Positions 5,000 through 5,849 of a stretch of 5,849 nucleotides of DNA are shown here, in pieces. Position 1 is the first letter of the stretch; every line of letters begins with the position of its first letter. The notes beneath the pieces are model-generated. The model worked only from the letters and a program-made list of their open reading frames with translations, was not told where the DNA came from and did not search any database. Where the stretch lies: positions 1-5,849 of the forward strand of contig CANGMO010000169.1 in NCBI GenBank assembly GCA_947454295.1, in the 5' to 3' direction. Source of the DNA: Verrucomicrobiota bacterium (GTDB lineage: Bacteria > Verrucomicrobiota > Verrucomicrobiia > Limisphaerales > UBA9464). The translations under genes and the position numbers were made by a program.

Positions 5000-5849
5000 A
5001 TGCTTCCCACCCGTCGCCAATTCCTGCAGGCCTCCAGCCTGGCGGGTTTGGCGGCGGTGACCGGGTGTGCGTCCCGCGGCGGGCTCCCGGAACGCGAGAT
5101 CTCCTGCGATCTCGCCATTCTGGGCGGCGGTGTTGGCGGCTGTGCCGCGGCGCTGGCGGCCTGCCGTCAGGGACTTCGGGTAGTCCTCACCGAACCGACG
5201 GACTGGATCGGCGGACAGCTCACCTCGCAGGGGGTGCCCCCGGATGAGCATCCCTGGATCGAGCAATTCGGATGCACCCGGAGTTATCGTGGGTTTCGCG
5301 AGGGCGTTCGGGACCACTACCGGGCGGATCCCCTCCTCATCGACTCCGCCCGCGCCAGCCGACTCTTGAATCCCGGCAACGGCTGGGTCTCCCGGTTGTG
5401 CCATGAACCCCGAGTCGCCCACACGGTGCTGCAGCAATTGCTGGCCGCCGATGTCGCAGCCGGACGCCTGCGGATCCTGACCCGTCACGAGTTGATTGGC
5501 GCCACGAGCCATGCCGATCGCGTGACGTCGGCGACCGTTCGCGATCTTGAATCAGGCCACGAACGCACCCTGGTGGCCCCCTGGTTCATCGACGCGACCG
5601 AGCTGGGCGATCTGCTGCCGCTGGCAGGCGTGGAGCACGTGATCGGCGCTGAATCGCGCCGGGAAACCGGCGAGCTGCATGCGCCGGAGCAGGCCAATCC
5701 ACTCGATCAGCAATCCTTTACCTGGTGCTTCGCCCTGGAGTACCGCCCCGAAGACAAGGACGGGAATCGGATTCCGCGTCCGGCGGACTACGAGTTTTGG
5801 CGCGACTACATCCCGACCATGAAGCCCGCCTGGACCGGCCGGCTGTTCA
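5000..5849 (+). CDS. FAD-dependent oxidoreductase, Tat-exported probable lipoprotein (3' end missing)
   Basis: The frame opens at the ATG at 5000, five bases after the argC stop, and stays open for 283 codons to the window end. The N-terminus MLPTRRQFLQ fits the twin-arginine pattern (T-R-R-x-F-L), followed by a short hydrophobic stretch and VTGC, a lipobox-like site with Cys23, so the protein may be exported folded and lipidated. The FAD-binding Rossmann motif follows: CDLAILGGGVGGCAAALAA (36-54), with E65 after the second strand as likely ribose ligand. WIGGQLTSQGVPPDEH (69-84), WIEQFGCTRSYRGFR (86-100) and FIDATELGDLLPLAGV (196-211) are, to my recollection, conserved in the FAD_oxidored family (PF12831) common in Planctomycetota and Verrucomicrobiota. 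Substrate unknown. Some relatives lie in sugar-degradation clusters, but nothing here shows that. The C-terminal part is beyond the window. Close spacing suggests co-transcription with argC. Confidence 0.9.
   Translation, partial: MLPTRRQFLQASSLAGLAAVTGCASRGGLPEREISCDLAILGGGVGGCAAALAACRQGLRVVLTEPTDWIGGQLTSQGVPPDEHPWIEQFGCTRSYRGFREGVRDHYRADPLLIDSARASRLLNPGNGWVSRLCHEPRVAHTVLQQLLAADVAAGRLRILTRHELIGATSHADRVTSATVRDLESGHERTLVAPWFIDATELGDLLPLAGVEHVIGAESRRETGELHAPEQANPLDQQSFTWCFALEYRPEDKDGNRIPRPADYEFWRDYIPTMKPAWTGRLF

Noticed and set aside
4991..5512. Minus-strand open frame of 173 codons
   Set aside because: It is antisense to the FAD oxidoreductase, whose Rossmann and DATE-x-GDL motifs are clear on the plus strand.

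Overview
The window is GC-rich bacterial DNA (my impression is about 65% G+C) with dense genes and C/G-rich third codon positions. Two ribosomal proteins, an arginine biosynthesis enzyme and a Tat-type exported FAD-dependent oxidoreductase point to a free-living Gram-negative bacterium. The style fits the Planctomycetota-Verrucomicrobiota group, most likely Verrucomicrobiota: mostly weak or absent Shine-Dalgarno sequences, a secreted repeat-type protein of unknown role, and a planctomycete/verrucomicrobial type of FAD oxidoreductase. This assignment is inference from gene style, not from a search.

Left part (1-1482). A minus-strand gene encodes a secreted 474-residue protein of unknown function with tetratricopeptide-like helical stretches. 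Left of its stop codon, the first ~40 bases probably hold the edge of another gene, but strand and frame cannot be settled.

Divergent intergenic region (1483-1812, about 330 bases). It separates the leftward secreted-protein gene from the rightward ribosomal operon. It holds a good Shine-Dalgarno for the leftward gene set inside an imperfect triple 9-bp repeat, several inverted repeats (the best a 10-bp hairpin at 1692-1716), and a plausible promoter for the ribosomal operon.

Ribosomal operon (1813-2724). rplM (L13) and rpsI (S9) lie in the order usual across bacteria and end in a strong intrinsic terminator.

Right part (2771-5849, all plus strand). Four genes are tightly packed: a PaiB-like FMN-binding protein, a GNAT acetyltransferase overlapping it by 4 bases, argC (N-acetyl-gamma-glutamyl-phosphate reductase), and a Tat/lipoprotein-type FAD-dependent oxidoreductase cut by the window end. 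The spacing suggests one transcript, although only argC has a defined pathway role. No mobile element, tRNA, rRNA or CRISPR array was seen. The region looks mainly like core genome; the less ordinary parts are the PaiB-GNAT pair beside argC, the exported oxidoreductase behind argC and the structured divergent intergenic region.
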